From the NCBI RefSeq assembly GCF_963676685.1, contig NC_092349.1:41307426-41371425 (forward strand): 64,000 nucleotides of DNA, read 5' to 3'. The position numbers and the translations under genes were made by a program. Source of the stretch: Mytilus edulis. Lineage: Eukaryota > Mollusca > Bivalvia > Mytilida > Mytilidae. This document shows positions 44,901-55,100 of this stretch, piece after piece. The notes beneath the pieces are model-generated. The model worked only from the letters and a program-made list of their open reading frames with translations. It made no database searches and was not told where the DNA came from. The first letter of the stretch is position 1. The number at the start of each line of letters is the position of its first letter.

Positions 44901-46078
44901 TAATAATTATATTTGATTATAATTTGAAAATAAATATAACATTCATCATATCTAATTTTAGAGAACTAAGTTAAGTCATATCTAATTTTAAATTTACATT
45001 ACTGGTTCATGGAAGTAAAGTTAATTATTTCCCTTTGACCAGAAATAGTTTAATTAGGAAGTATTTCATCAAAATTTGAATTTTTATATGCTGATTCTAG
45101 CAATATTGGATCATAATGTCCAATTTCAATTTTTCAGTTCTTTGACCACATTTATTTTGTGTCACAAACCTATGCTGTATCAAATATTCAATCACAATCT
45201 AAATTCTGTTTAAAGCTTAAATGTTGTGTCCGTACTTGCTCAACTGTTTAGGGTTCGACCTCTGTAGGAAAATCATGACAGCCTCTAGTTTACAGTAAAG
45301 TCACCATTGAAATGGCATATGTCGAATATTGTTCTACCTTTTGTCACAAACTCCTTAGATGAGTTCAGTTACCATTACAATTCTGTAAAGTTTTTAATAA
45401 CTGTACTGTTAAGTAGTTGCCTCCTAGAAATAGTTGGATATTATATGAACTTGCATTCAAAAATGTTTTTATTGAATAGAAGATTCATGATTAGACTAAT
45501 TCTCTTCCAGTTTTGAATGAGGCAGACTTTAATAGGTGTTACTTAGGTTTTTAGATAACTAAATTCATAAATTATTGATTGCATTTATTATTGTGATTTT
45601 TTCAAGAATGGACAAAATAGGAGATTGATTATTGCAACATCAGGAAAATCAGCATACAGATGTATGTAAGATCAACATTTTGTAATGCATAAAGATAATA
45701 TATTATATCAGAATGTGAGTCTTTTTTATTTCAAAAGCTGTCTATTTGCATTATTCACAATAATTTCTGAATTTACAATACATTTACTAGTAAATTAAAA
45801 GCATTACATTACAGGGTTCATAGTCTATATAATACTCCATGGAAAAAGTAAATAACTTCTGAGAAATCATAAATTTGAATTTGATTGATTGTAGTCTTTT
45901 GCATTTATTATTTCAGTTGGCCAGCTTGAAGAAACTGGAAAATGAGAATCAAGAATCTGCAAAGCATTTGGAAGACATTGTTAGTAAAGGAGAGACATTA
46001 CTGAGTCAGATACAGGAAGTTTTGCATGATATTGCTGAATGTCAGCTTCGATGTCAAGCTTTAGAATCCAATACTTGA
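32730..46078 (+). CDS. MED21: Mediator complex subunit 21, four exons
   Basis: MED21 (Srb7/Surb7) pairs with MED7 in the middle module of Mediator and links activators to RNA polymerase II. Exons 32730-32771, 35584-35695, 39284-39384 and 45917-46078 join without a frame break to 138 residues, close to the usual length of about 140-145. Diagnostic stretches are the start [14 protein letters not shown], then [30 protein letters not shown] and the C-terminal helix [16 protein letters not shown], which forms the coiled coil with MED7. All junctions are GT-AG with phases 0, 1, 0. The start follows TTGAAATGG, with no upstream in-frame alternative seen. Exon 2 also begins with ATG, a possible internal start. 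The gene is intact although its three introns are loaded with mobile elements. Confidence 0.95.
33430..35340 (+). repeat. Family C repeat carrying a family A insertion
   Basis: 33430-33551 and 35279-35340 rejoin as one family C copy: CAGGACCTTTTGTAGACGAC, ACACAGTATGGG | TCTCATTGTTGACGGC, TATAATTGCTTACATCCACTT. Comparison with 16345-16365 shows no bases duplicated beyond the T-run. Confidence 0.6.
33552..35278 (-). mobile_element. Family A Helentron-like element, complete, inverted
   Basis: Reverse orientation: TTTTTATACGACCGC at the start, then 160-bp, 130-bp and 35-bp unit arrays, the unique region and CATCTGGTT at the end. 1.73 kb. Inserted within a T-run (A-run on the element strand), like the other copies. 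Confidence 0.75.
35584..35695 (+). CDS. MED21: MED21 exon 2
   Basis: 112 nt after acceptor TTTGCAG, ending GAAG|GTACAG in phase 1. Encodes [20 protein letters not shown] and a proline/lysine/glutamine linker. Confidence 0.93.
35948..37003 (+). CDS. RT C-terminus and GIY-YIG endonuclease of a Penelope-like element
   Basis: An uninterrupted frame of about 350 codons that continues a truncated upstream reading ([12 protein letters not shown]), so no genuine start codon is present. Domains in order: the RT catalytic motif FIDDI (residues 6-10), an RT thumb-like region with [11 protein letters not shown], a basic linker, a cysteine cluster [13 protein letters not shown] (about 224-236), and the GIY-YIG core [19 protein letters not shown] (about 268-286) followed by LNNHRS. 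The first catalytic YxI and the YVG are in place. The C-terminal glutamate region (RERFWMHQL) is kept too. The endonuclease nicks target DNA to prime reverse transcription. The absence of stops suggests recent insertion. Confidence 0.85.
   Translation: MSWLRFIDDIDMKWNDTAEHLQDFLDHCNQFHHSIKFTSEFSSEKIAFLDTTTFVKNGIMTTDLHTKKTDKHQFLSPKSCHPKHCSRSIPYSQAIRLKRICSSESKLNYRLGQLKTQLKSRGYKTKNITDAFDKAQEKDRASLMEYKDKTTRADRIPFVVTFHPDLTNISSTIRKHWRLIENDSSLKEIFPSPPLIAYRRPKNLKDILVTSKVKKQETSKFGCYKQCGRSNCKCCKAANTDHSFSSTVTKQRYNIYVTSNCKTESSIYILTCGTCKLQYVGETETTFNIRLNNHRSFYTKGITFQIIEVNQNWDSERRKQRERFWMHQLRTLEPDGLNERDEKQFYPKPKE
37189..37229 (+). ncRNA. Hammerhead-ribozyme-like motif
   Basis: CACGC (37189-37193) pairs with GCGTG (37225-37229). 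Between them are CCGATGA, the stem GCTAA/TTAGC with loop TTTGT, and GAAA: the order of a hammerhead core, except that CTGATGA reads CCGATGA. I could not assign a normal stem III and cleavage site. Hammerhead motifs are established in Penelope-like elements, so this may be a minimal or decayed one. Confidence 0.5.
37441..38372 (+). repeat. 441-bp tandem repeat with tRNA-like promoter
   Basis: GATGGATACATCTGTTGTAG recurs at about 37441, 37881 and (as GATGGACACATCTG) 38324, giving a period of 440-443 bp. Two nearly complete units each contain a tRNA-like block: box A TGGTCTAGCGG (37686-37696 and 38127-38137) and a perfect box B GGTTCGAATCC (37745-37755 and 38186-38196). Box spacing of 59 bp suggests a long variable arm or a decayed tRNA. 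This looks like a tRNA-derived SINE multiplied head-to-tail, or a satellite derived from one. No full tRNA cloverleaf is claimed. Confidence 0.75.
38373..39283 (+). other. AT-rich end of MED21 intron 2
   Basis: No repeat recognised; ends in the acceptor CTTTTTAACAG. Confidence 0.5.
39284..39384 (+). CDS. MED21: MED21 exon 3
   Basis: 101 nt from TAACAG to TTACAG|GTAGGT. Encodes [15 protein letters not shown] and [19 protein letters not shown]. Its last 60 nt are the source of the minisatellite that follows. Confidence 0.94.
39325..40742 (+). repeat. 77-bp minisatellite made from MED21 exon 3, first block
   Basis: About 18 units counting the exon itself. Each unit is the last 60 nt of exon 3 (GGTGATGTGGATCTAC ... 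GAGTTACAG) plus the first 17 nt of the intron (GTAGGTATTTATAGACA). Spacing of GGTGATGTGG is exactly 77 for the first copies (39325, 39402, 39479). Variants (CTGATAG or CTTATAG, TTTAGAG or TTGAGGG, GGTATTTATA or GGGATTAATA) recur in groups, suggesting higher-order duplication of several units at once. Every unit keeps a consensus splice donor CAG|GTAGG. Confidence 0.95.
40743..43493 (+). pseudogene. Reverse transcriptase pseudogene (Penelope-like)
   Basis: Reading in pieces: an N-terminal segment with [20 protein letters not shown], a TGA at 40956-40958, then 41092-41685 with [28 protein letters not shown] and [18 protein letters not shown] (RT motifs for template grip, first catalytic Asp and the AMG-like loop), a one-base frameshift near 41670, and [12 protein letters not shown] (catalytic DD). 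A MITE interrupts at 41785-42892, and the frame continues 42896-43493 with [13 protein letters not shown] and [13 protein letters not shown]. The order matches the relic at 5390-6268. No GIY-YIG domain is seen downstream. Stop, frameshift and MITE each make it inactive. Confidence 0.82.
41785..42892. mobile_element. Harbinger-like MITE inside the RT gene
   Basis: 1108 bp. Left end GGCCAATTAAAATGAATT followed by AGATTTTCATCC; right end inverted GGCCAACTAAAATTAATT then AGATTTTCATCC. TAA is duplicated (41782-41784, 42893-42895). Removing the element with one TAA leaves the RT frame open ([11 protein letters not shown]). Interior has GC-rich ends (CCCGCCCGCCCC, and CCCACCCGCCCC at the other end) and no open frame. 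PIF/Harbinger is inferred from the TWA duplication. Confidence 0.85.
43875..44806 (+). repeat. 77-bp minisatellite, second block
   Basis: About 12 more units of the MED21 exon 3-derived repeat, ending in a partial unit ...ATTACCTAGTG. Same variant classes as the first block, so the RT element landed inside an already expanded array. Confidence 0.95.
44807..45916 (+). other. Last part of MED21 intron 3
   Basis: AT-rich. 45134-45275 is a degenerate inverted family A left end (CACATTTATTTTGTGTCA ... GTTGTGTCCGTACTTGC ... GGGTTCGACCTCTG). Ends with acceptor TTATTTCAG. Confidence 0.55.
45917..46078 (+). CDS. MED21: MED21 exon 4
   Basis: Fifty-three codons and stop TGA. Begins [20 protein letters not shown] and ends [14 protein letters not shown]; heptad-like leucines fit the conserved C-terminal coiled coil. 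Confidence 0.94.
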   Translation: MASLKKLENENQESAKHLEDIVSKGETLLSQIQEVLHDIAECQLRCQALESNT

Positions 46079-46292
46079 TGATATTATGAAAAGTATTTTG
46101 TACAGTGTGTAAAATAACCCCAGATAAACTGCTTCCTAGTGCATATTGGAATAACAACTTATGTTTTGTATAGAAACAGATGACCTCTGACAGTTTTGAT
46201 GTTCTTGCAACATATGTTACAGGAAGAAGACGAACTCTAGAAAGAAATACCATTTTATGTATTTTGCTATACATGTATATTAATCTTGTCAG

Positions 46293-46298
46293 AAATAA
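46293..46298 (+). promoter_or_regulatory. MED21: Probable MED21 polyadenylation signal
   Basis: AATAAA 215 bases after the stop codon; a further AATAAA at about 46808 is an alternative. Confidence 0.5.
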
Positions 46299-47109
46299 AA
46301 CAACATATTGCTGAATTTGCTTCCTACATCTTGTCATTAGGGCTGTTCCAGAAATACTAATACCCCAGGAGGGGCAAATGATGTAGTTTTCATGAATGAT
46401 CAAGTAGAACAAATTACAAAGTTAGTACCGTTTCTTCTGAATTTTTATTTGTGGTTAGTTAGTAGTGTAGGGAAATCGATAATATACAGGGGGTAGTGGG
46501 GATCCAGACCTTTTTTTGTATACTGGTATGGCAATGTAATAGACTGTCATCATCATTGTCATCTGTTCAGATAATTGGTTTTAGTGGAGTGACCAAGCCA
46601 ACAATTTTTCAACTTTAATGGACACCCTTCCTGCAGTCTAAATTATGATTTTTTTTAAATAAGGTCAAAGGTTAGTGATTGAGTTTTTCACTGTTGTCAA
46701 TTTATTTCACAAGAGGTTATGAAAAGTCTCTAAAAAATATATGAATTGTTACTAAACAAGAAATTCATAATAAAATAAACTGTAACACTTCATTTTCAAC
46801 TTAATTTGAAAATAAAGAAACCACCAAATGCACATTTTAAAAGGAATTCAGACTCGCAACAAAATAGAAGATGGAACAACCGAATCTCAATTCATTTATT
46901 TTTTTACATCGCATGTACTTCTATAGATATGTTTCTGAATTTTATGGCATTTATTAAAAGAATCGAAGTCAATTTTGTTGCATACACAGTTGTTATTGCA
47001 AGTTGTTTCCCTTGTCTGTATACGTACAAAAAAGGTCTTGAAGGAAATCTACTGAGATAGGTCCCCCAAAGAAAACCGAGAGCAAACCGTTTTTACCATC
47101 TTACCAACC
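46299..47109. other. Intergenic DNA downstream of MED21
   Basis: No supported gene; the open frame near 46806 has no recognisable features. Confidence 0.4.
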
Positions 47110-49254
47110 AGAGTCTTTGGAAAGTATGATCACTGGTTTAGCAATAAGAGAGTTGATCCAAACTACCGTTTAAAGTATTGGCATCCTTTGTGGCGGCAAA
47201 CTCAACCCTTAGCTTGTTTAGATCATTATGAAGATACATGAACTTTCCCTTCGGGTCATACAATGAGGCAATAAATGCACTTCTAATGTTAACGGCAATT
47301 CTTATTTCCCGTTTGAAAACTTATTGGATTTGGCACAACTTTTTGTAATTTTTGTCCTCAATGCTTTTCAACTTTATACTTTGGCTTTCTAGCTATTTTT
47401 ATCTGAGGGTCACTAATGGATCTTATGTAGACGCAAAGTGTGTCTGGCATATCAAGTTATAAGCCTGGTACCTTTGATAAATATTATCATAAGTTGGAAG
47501 ATTGAAAGAAGAGCAAAATTCCTCTTCAAGGAGATGAATTACAACATTTCCAGTGGCGGATCCAGAAATTTTCATAAGTGGGGGCCCACTGACTGACCTA
47601 AGAGGGGGCCCTGCTCCAGTCACGCTTCAGTGATTCCCTATATAAGCAACAAAATTTGTTCCCAAAAAGGGGGGCCTCCTAAATCCGCCTCTGATTTCCA
47701 CATGGTACCATCATCATGAAACAGAGCTAAAGTATGGGAACACTAGGAAATGCCAATATTCTGACTACAGTCTCAATCTCACGAACATAGCAAGAACTAA
47801 AGCATGATGAACTATTTTTACTTGGTTTATATGTGCCTTAACAAAGTCACCTGATTTACACTTGAGTTTTGAGGTCTTGGTCGTATCAACGAAAGTATTG
47901 AGAGGAGACCTCGACATAGGACTGTCGAAGACATGGGTTTCAGACTCATTAGAGCAGCCTTCCACAAAAGAATTAACCATCTAGTTGCCACGTTCAAGAG
48001 ATTTGAAAAGAGAATCATGAACATTTATTGAGGCTTTCATTTTTGTAGAAATACTATTAGTAGTATTTATCAATGGCTAAGGATGATCGGCAACGTTAAA
48101 TGAATCGGTCATATTTGAATGCATACACCCTACCAAATCAGAGACATTCTTCTTGTCTCGTGTCATTGTCGTTGGCTTGTTTTCTTCGTGTTCAATATTC
48201 TGCATCTAATCCCGATCTTGATCTCATTTCAGAACTAATATGGGCAATGATGTGTGTTGTAAGCATCCATCGAAGTACAGCGGTTTGTCCTTGTCAGTCC
48301 TATGATGCCTCTACAACCTTTAGAATCTTTAATATTATTAATAGTTTTCTCTGTAGCCATATCACTCCAGATACTATTTAAGGCTCCATGTTTATGTCTG
48401 ATTGAAAACTCACCTGACATAAAGACAGATTTTACCGTTTCAAACAGATTCAACATATCCAATATGTAGGTCCACCTAGCATAGTTCGTCCGATTGGTAA
48501 TGAAAAACATTGCAGCTACCATTTTCAAATGTAAAAGCCAGTACCCATTCCGTTTAGCCCTAATGTTCTGTAGCAATATCTCAACTGCACGAAGAAACAT
48601 ATCCCAAAATGCGAAGGTTGGTGATAGTTTACAAGATTGTATTCTAAATTCTTCAAGCAATGGCAACATATGTTCTTCAAAATTAAAAAAAACAAACACT
48701 GTGCAATACCTTCAGCGCTGTGGGGTGTTTCAGCAAATGAAATGTGACATACATTTGGTTCAATATTAGTTGAAGATTTTTCTAGTCCCCGTTTAACCTT
48801 TATGGAACACCAATTGAAGAATGCTTTTAAATTAAACAACAGAGCCATGAGGCTAGCCTCATATACCGAAGTTCATCCTTGAAAACGTCTGGAATAGACC
48901 AGCACATATTAACATATCTAAACATTGTTTCATAGTTGTAAATACTATTGCTATGTCGAGGCTTGGCATCTATAACCGGAGCATAGGCTACAGACGAAAT
49001 TTCAGATTTAGCCTTTTGTAGGAACCGGTGCAAAATGGAACAATTTGTTCAGTGCTTTCTGCAGAAAATGGAATCGAATCGAAGTTTTTGTCTCGAAAGA
49101 AGTCGCAAAAATAGAAAAGACAGGACAGACATGGTTCAGTTTTTGATGAAACAAGACACAATCTTTCCATAAACATTAGAATAACGAGGAGGTCCATACC
49201 GTTCTGTTGGCCTGTCGAAAGGTAAACATTCCATAAGATTGGTATTCGAATCAT
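47110..49254 (-). pseudogene. Decayed copy of a multicopy uncharacterised protein family
   Basis: Minus strand, in several frames. From the 5' side: weak segments to about 48850; 48848-48725 with KRGLEKSSTNI; after a frameshift 48699-48235 with FWDMFLRAVEILLQNIRAKR, LHLKMVAAMFFITNRTNYAR and IWSDMATEKTI then GIIGLTR; a break; 47980-47765 with SFVEGCSNESETHVFDSP and KTSKLKCKSGDF; and, beyond a MITE at 47551-47693, about 47290-47130 with AFIASLYDPKGKFMYLHNDL and LNKLRVEFAATKD. I recall this order of motifs from large uncharacterised proteins that are highly multiplied in bivalves and cnidarians and may be carried by a mobile element; that recollection is not verified here. Multiple frameshifts and stops make it non-functional. 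Confidence 0.6.
47551..47693 (+). mobile_element. CAGTGGCGGATC-type MITE, clear copy
   Basis: CAGTGGCGGATCCAGAAATT to AAATCCGCCTCTG. Interior GGGGGCCCACTGACTGACCT and TGATTCCCTATATAA. ATTTC(C) occurs at both edges. It interrupts the pseudogene. Confidence 0.7.
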
Positions 49255-50417
49255 TCGACGTCAAAGATCTTTCTAGTCCCTGTTTAGCCTTTATGGAACT
49301 CATGTGGGCGTTTGATAATACTGAAATACGACTACTCTAGCCATGGAGTGAAATGTATTTTTACCAACGTTTTTTACCATCGATTATTTCAGCATTTAAG
49401 TCAACATTTTCTGCTCTCTCCTGTATAATACGACCCCTTTTTCTAAATACAGCAATACCATTAGGTACATAGGACATGTCTTGGATTATGTCTATTTCCA
49501 AATTTGCTTAAACTAGTCCGATATCTACGTACTTCAGAATAGGATGCACAAAAACCATGAGAGTTTGAATTTTAAATAAAAATTTTAGAGCCTAACTCAT
49601 GGTGTAATTGCAATGCCAAAGCAATATGAAATGGGGTTAACAGGTTTATGTTTAAAGCAGGTATGCATTGCCAGGACTTTTCGCCGTTTGTCGACAGAAA
49701 GTGTAGAAACATTACTACAATCTTCCAATGAGCATCATAATAACGAGGAGGTCCATATCATATTCATTTAACTATAATGCAAAGTTCAAAATCCTCATTA
49801 AAGTTAATTAATAAGAAATAGTGACTTGGAATGGCTTCGAAACTTTACAATAGGAAGTCTAAAACATCTAAATTTACAAATGTTGTAACCACTTCGTTAA
49901 CATAATACAGAGTGTGCTTTCGCTAAACTGAGTGAAAATTGACAAAATTTAGAAGAAAAAAATAAGGAGTTCTAGTTTTACATTAGGAATAAACAATTAA
50001 ACTATGTATGAAATGTAAAATCATATGTCAAAAGACAAAAATAAGAGTAACAAAATTCAATTTGTTTCCCATCTTGAAATTTGAAAAAAAATATAAATGT
50101 CTTTTTTCTTTCCATTTTCTAAAACAACTGCACCGTATGAAATGTCTACGACCGGGCAAAAAAGTTAGCTGAAAGTATTGGATTTGCAAAAAAAAAAATT
50201 TTTTAGCCTGCAGGTATGCCGGTCCATTAAAGTCGTAAAATAAGCACCTTTTTCTCGATCTGTCACGCCACTGTTTCCAGACAATAATATTGAGGGAAAA
50301 ATGGCAAAAAACAATACTTTTCTTATACTTTGCATAAATCAAAATTGGTTAAATTTCATCAAAATTTGCATAAAATGGGTTTCTTTGCAATGCTACATTT
50401 AACTATATATGTTATAT
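49255..50417. other. Intergenic DNA with traces of the pseudogene family
   Basis: TTTCTAGTCCCTGTTTAGCC (about 49269) repeats, with changes, a block at 48778 inside the pseudogene, and AACGAGGAGGTCCATA occurs at 49183 and 49743. This suggests an old partial duplication. No reading frame. Confidence 0.4.
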
Positions 50418-50943
50418 ACTAGTCAACAAAAGAAACGATACATGACTTTGAAATAAAATTCATCAAAAAGTATTAAATATAAAACAAAATGGTATACACT
50501 ATTTTAAAAAGCTTTCATTTGCAATGTATGCACATATGATAATGAAAATCAAAACCTGTCGAAAAGTAACTAAATTCTGTGTAAACAATCATAGGGTGCA
50601 AATTATTTTTGTAGAAAGTTGGATAGAAAATCGACACATAATTTTCTAAGTACTAAATTAATTTTCAAATTTGTTTAAAATTATCCAATATGCGAATCAA
50701 GTTAAAAGTTCATTATGTAACTAATGGGTTGAAATATAGTTTTTTTTTTATTTTTGTTAAAAAAAATGTTTTTTGAAATCTCAAAAAATGCAAAAAAAAA
50801 TAAAAAAATGTTCGTCTCAAATCAATGCTTTAGATATGGAAATAACACACTGTAAATTGAAACCTTTTGGATAAGTTTAAAGATTGTAACCGTTTTTTTT
50901 TTTAATTCACTTTACACATACTGCCTATGGCAAATCAATTGAT

Positions 50944-53331
50944 AATGTATATGTTACAGTAAAGGGCGATATCTTTTTGCGCCAAAAAGTAACTCATTTG
51001 CGCCACAACTTAATTGCGCCAATACTTCTTTTGCGCCACATAATTTTCAAAACTATAGGTATCATTTGCGCCAATGAAATAATCATCTAATTGCGCCAAT
51101 TTTATTTATTTTTATTTATATATAACAACTAAATGATTGACTTTCATCCTCCTATTTTTGGGCTTGGGTCCGGTAGTTTACCGACTGGCGGAGTTAAAGT
51201 CATTTTAATAACGAAATGTATGCTGAATTCAAACGTTCACCCGTATATATACAGTTAAAACCATATAAAATGTCTCTGTTCATCATTGAATTAAAGGCTG
51301 GTATTTGAAAATAGACACATATTCCTTTCTGCTTACTTCTCTACTCATTAGTTCTTTACAAATGCCTGACGGAATTTGTGTTCTTCAAAAATGATGACCG
51401 GTTTTCCTCTATCAGACTCTAGTTTTTGAATGGTATATCAGACATCTTGACTCGTGAAAAAATATTCTTTTACTAAACAATTTATTTTTTGGTGAGTTTT
51501 CTTAAATTTGATAAGTGTTCAGTTGAATCTTAAGTGGAAAGGTTAATTATAATACATGTATGATATTGGTAAAAATATACATGTACATGTATGATATAGG
51601 TAAAAATATTTACAGGTAAGTCTGGCGCAATTTCATTTCATTTATTGGCGCAATTAATACCATGAAAATAAAAGACAGTGGCGCAATTAATACCTTTTCA
51701 AAGCTGCAATTGGCGCAAATTGATTCTGCCCACAGTAAATAGGTGAAATTAGGAATTACATGTAATTACTAAACACTTCAGTAAATACCTGTAATTACTA
51801 GCCAATTTAGTAATTACATGTATTTACTAATTGTTTCAGTGATTACTGGTAATCACTGATTTTTTTTGTCATTTTTACAGCTATTTACTAACTTGATGTT
51901 TTTGTTTTAAAATTAAAAACATAATTCAAGATACCAAATAAGAAAGTAAAGGGGTAGGGATTTTAACGGCGCTAACTTAAGGATGTAGGAATATAATGCA
52001 CATCCAAAGTGCATACTCTTTAGTGTTTGTGAATTGAAACTGGAAAATGGTTGTTTTATAGGTTTTGAAACTCCGTAAATATATGTATGCAAGACAATGA
52101 TATCTATCCAAAATCAAACTAAAATCTCCATCATGCACTGTGGTTCAAAACTTTAAAAAAAACTTTCTCCAAATATCCTGGATTTCTACCAAACTTGGAC
52201 AGAAGCTAAATGTTTATGATCATAAAATAATATCCAAAAGTAAAGTTTGAAAAAAAAATCCTTTTTTTTTCGTATATTACTTATAAATGGACTAGTTTTG
52301 TCCCAGTTAACATTACATACACTCTGTAGTTAAAGTTTTTAAAACATTAGATTTTATAAACCATCCTGGATTTTTACCCAATTTTGACTGAAGCTTCTTA
52401 CAGTACTAGTCAACAGATAGTATCTAGAGGAAAATTTTAATATTTTTTCCTCATTTTTGTTGAGCCTGCGATTAACAGCAAAAGTAACCGAGACTATTTG
52501 TTCTGCAAAAACCCTTACAATTTTAAGAGCTTAATACATCGATAACCAATCTCCAGCTAGGGGTTGATTTGAAGGTCACATGAATACGTATTCAATGAGG
52601 TCCAAATATTCACTTGCAAGTGCACAACTCATCAACCTTGTTTCTCAGCTAATTTAACAAAATAAAACCAGAATGGCTGCTAACAGTGAATTATAATTTT
52701 ACAATATCATTTTTATAAATGATTTAACAACAAAAAAAAGATATTTTTTTTATATATCTCGAAGCTAATGCACATAACAGTTCATTCCAGTTCTTAACCT
52801 ACACAACGTTATCTTATCTTTATAAGGTAATAAGTCTAAATATTCTTCAAATTCAAAGAGTTCTTTAAAAAGTTAAGACATAATGCTTTGGGAGAATTTT
52901 CCATTTCTGATTTCCATGTCTGCTGAAGTTGGTCAAAAATTATCTGTATTATAATGCTCAACTTAAACCATTTTGGATTAAAACTAAAGTTACTCTGATT
53001 TAACCAAATATTTGAAAGTCCATACTTATTCAAGATATTTTTTATACATATCAACCATTCAAAATTTTAAGAGTACTAACTGATCTTCTAGTTAGTATTA
53101 CACAGCTAAAACAATGTTGTATTATGGTCAGGTGATCAAAAGTTATGGTTTTGTTAGCAGTCAGTAAATAGGTGTAAATATTCATTTTAAATTTAGTAAT
53201 TACTGGTAATAACTGGGCCGTTTAAGGAATTACTTGTATTAACTAAGTGCATCGGGAATTACCTGTAATTCCTAAATTTTAGTAATTACATGTAATTCCT
53301 AATTTCACCTATTTACTGTAACATATACATT
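50944..53331. mobile_element. Middle nested TIR element
   Basis: Inverted termini beginning AATGTATATGTTACAGTAAA and continuing TAGGTGAAATTAGGAATTAC and ATGTAATTACTAAA. The left terminus is interrupted after ACAGTAAA by a smaller element (50964-51731). Subterminal DNA is full of (A)GTAATTAC motifs. No transposase; superfamily unassigned. Confidence 0.75.
50964..51731. mobile_element. Inner TIR element with 8-bp duplication ACAGTAAA
   Basis: Starts GGGCGATATC and ends GATTCTGCCC, with ACAGTAAA directly on both sides (50956-50963 and 51732-51739). Both ends carry repeated TTGCGCCA or TGGCGCAA motifs (about ten). Short GGGC termini with an 8-bp duplication would fit hAT or Merlin types; undecided. 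Confidence 0.8.
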
Positions 53332-53672
53332 TTAACGATTTTTTGTAATGCCAAACTTTGCTTTCCAAATAAACGAAGAAACTGTATGATTTTTTAAAAA
53401 AAATTGATGGCAAACACTGTCTTTACCTGTAAATGAGAGGTTGGCATCATTAGTTGGAATTTCTGTTTTTAAAATTGTCATTTTATGTAAATTTTGTCAA
53501 AAAAAACATTTTTCGCCAAATGACGTCATGAAAGCAAAATTATTTTTTTTATTTTAAACGGATTTATATTTCCATGGTCATTAAGTATTACTACCTTCAA
53601 TATTGTTCCTATAAACGGAACTTCATCTTTTATTTGAAAAAAAGGTGTGTATCGTTTCTTTTGTTGACTAGT

Positions 53673-54710
53673 ATATATATAGTACATATTTCATGTACTT
53701 ATATTTCTTAATTTTCGGGCCAAATTTTCAAATTTGTCCACATGAAGGTCCGAAGGGTCCAAAATTAAACTTTGTTTGATTTCAATAAAAATTAATTTTT
53801 CTGGTTCTTTAATATGCTGAGTCTAACTGTATTTAGATTTAAGATTTTGGGCCAGTTATTCAAATTTGCCCAAAGGGTCCAAAAATTTAAGTCATATAAA
53901 ATGGGTGACTGGTGAAAAAAATAAAGGTTTAAACCAAAACATGTATACATCATAAACTTCATCTTCTGTGAATGATTTTATCAATATTTACGCATTTATA
54001 TCATATAATCATAAAAAAAAATTCTCACTGTCTGTTATGATGTAAAAATATAGCAGCTAATTAATTTTCAAGTTTGTCCAAATCAAGGTCCAAAGGGTCT
54101 AAAAATTAAACTTTGTTTTTTATTTCAACAAAATTTTATATGTGGGGCTCTTTGATATGTTATTCTTACAGATAATCTGGGTTTTAGATAATAGAAATAG
54201 ATATCAAATGTTTAAGGAAGTTCGCATGTCATGTTTTAAGGTTTTTGTCAGATTTTCGGAATCCTCTGGTTTTATCCATTTGAATGCCTTAAAAAAATTT
54301 GCCCATTGACCCTCATTTTTCTTTTTATAAATCTTTTACATGTATAATGATATCCATTTGTAAGAGTCTTATAAAATTTTAAATTATTTTAACAGTTTTT
54401 GATAACTTAAACGTGTCAATGATAAAGCTATGAAAATCCAAGTGAGAATATTTTCCCGCCAAAATTTATGGCTAATATATATATTTTTTGCTCTTTTAAT
54501 TCCTTTATTAATCCCCTATCAATGTAAGCTAATGTTTTAAAAAGTTAATTATTCTAAGACTGAGCAGTGAACCCCCTTAAGTTCTAAATTTTTAAATTTA
54601 TTGGATATTTTGTAGATTTTTTTATAGACATAATTAATGAATAATATTTTTGAAATCGTTTTTTTTTTATTTGTTTGGTAAATTTGTTGAAGAACTTCCT
54701 GAAAGGTTTG
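53673..54710. other. AT-rich DNA with family A array fragments
   Basis: 53720-53900 and about 54060-54150 hold degenerate, inverted 130-bp units of family A (GGTCC(A/G)AAGGGTCC, AAACTTTGTTTGATTTC). 53890-54075 is the dispersed repeat also at 1795-1990. The rest is unassigned. Confidence 0.5.
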
Positions 54711-54733
54711 TTTTTATACGACCGCAAAATTTT

Positions 54734-54784
54734 TAATTTTTCGTCGTATATTGCTATCACGTTGGCGTCGTCGTCTGCGTCGTC
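54734..54784 (+). repeat. LINE target-site duplication, left copy
   Basis: 51 bp, from TAATTTTTCGTCG to TCTGCGTCGTC, identical to 60569-60619. Confidence 0.88.
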
Positions 54785-55100
54785 ATAAAACGAGATTTTA
54801 TGCCCGGATGTGCAATGGCGTAGCTGCTTGAAAACTGCTCCGCAAAAGAAGTGTGTATCTAACCTGTTATGATCGGAATTCTTCCGGAAAAAAGGTACAA
54901 TATATTCATTTGAATTTGAAGAAGCTTTTGGCGAGAAATATTTATCTTAAACTGTGCCAATTTAATAATTTTATTTTGAAACGATATTGCTGTTCAAAAT
55001 GATTTGAAGCGTTTCCAACGAGTAACGTCATAATAACAACCCTGATTATTCCGTAACGTTTTCCTATTGTGTGTGTTACGTTCTACAATTGTTTAAGAAA

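Larger units (their letters stand above)
39385..45916 (+). other. MED21: MED21 intron 3
   Basis: 6.5 kb. Contains the minisatellite in two blocks, the RT element between them, and then AT-rich sequence with a degenerate family A left end. Confidence 0.85.
50418..53672. mobile_element. Outer TIR element (Tc1/mariner-like ends)
   Basis: Perfect 25-bp inverted repeats, ACTAGTCAACAAAAGAAACG followed by ATACA, at 50418-50442 and 53648-53672. Flanks are TA-rich, so a TA duplication is possible but not distinguishable. The remaining interior has no transposase frame. Contains the two nested elements below. Confidence 0.75.

Noticed and set aside
45981..46412. 143-codon minus-strand frame
   Set aside because: Antisense to MED21 exon 4 and its 3' UTR; an incidental frame.
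46806..47060. 84-codon plus-strand frame
   Set aside because: No family motif, AT-rich, no splice or neighbour support.
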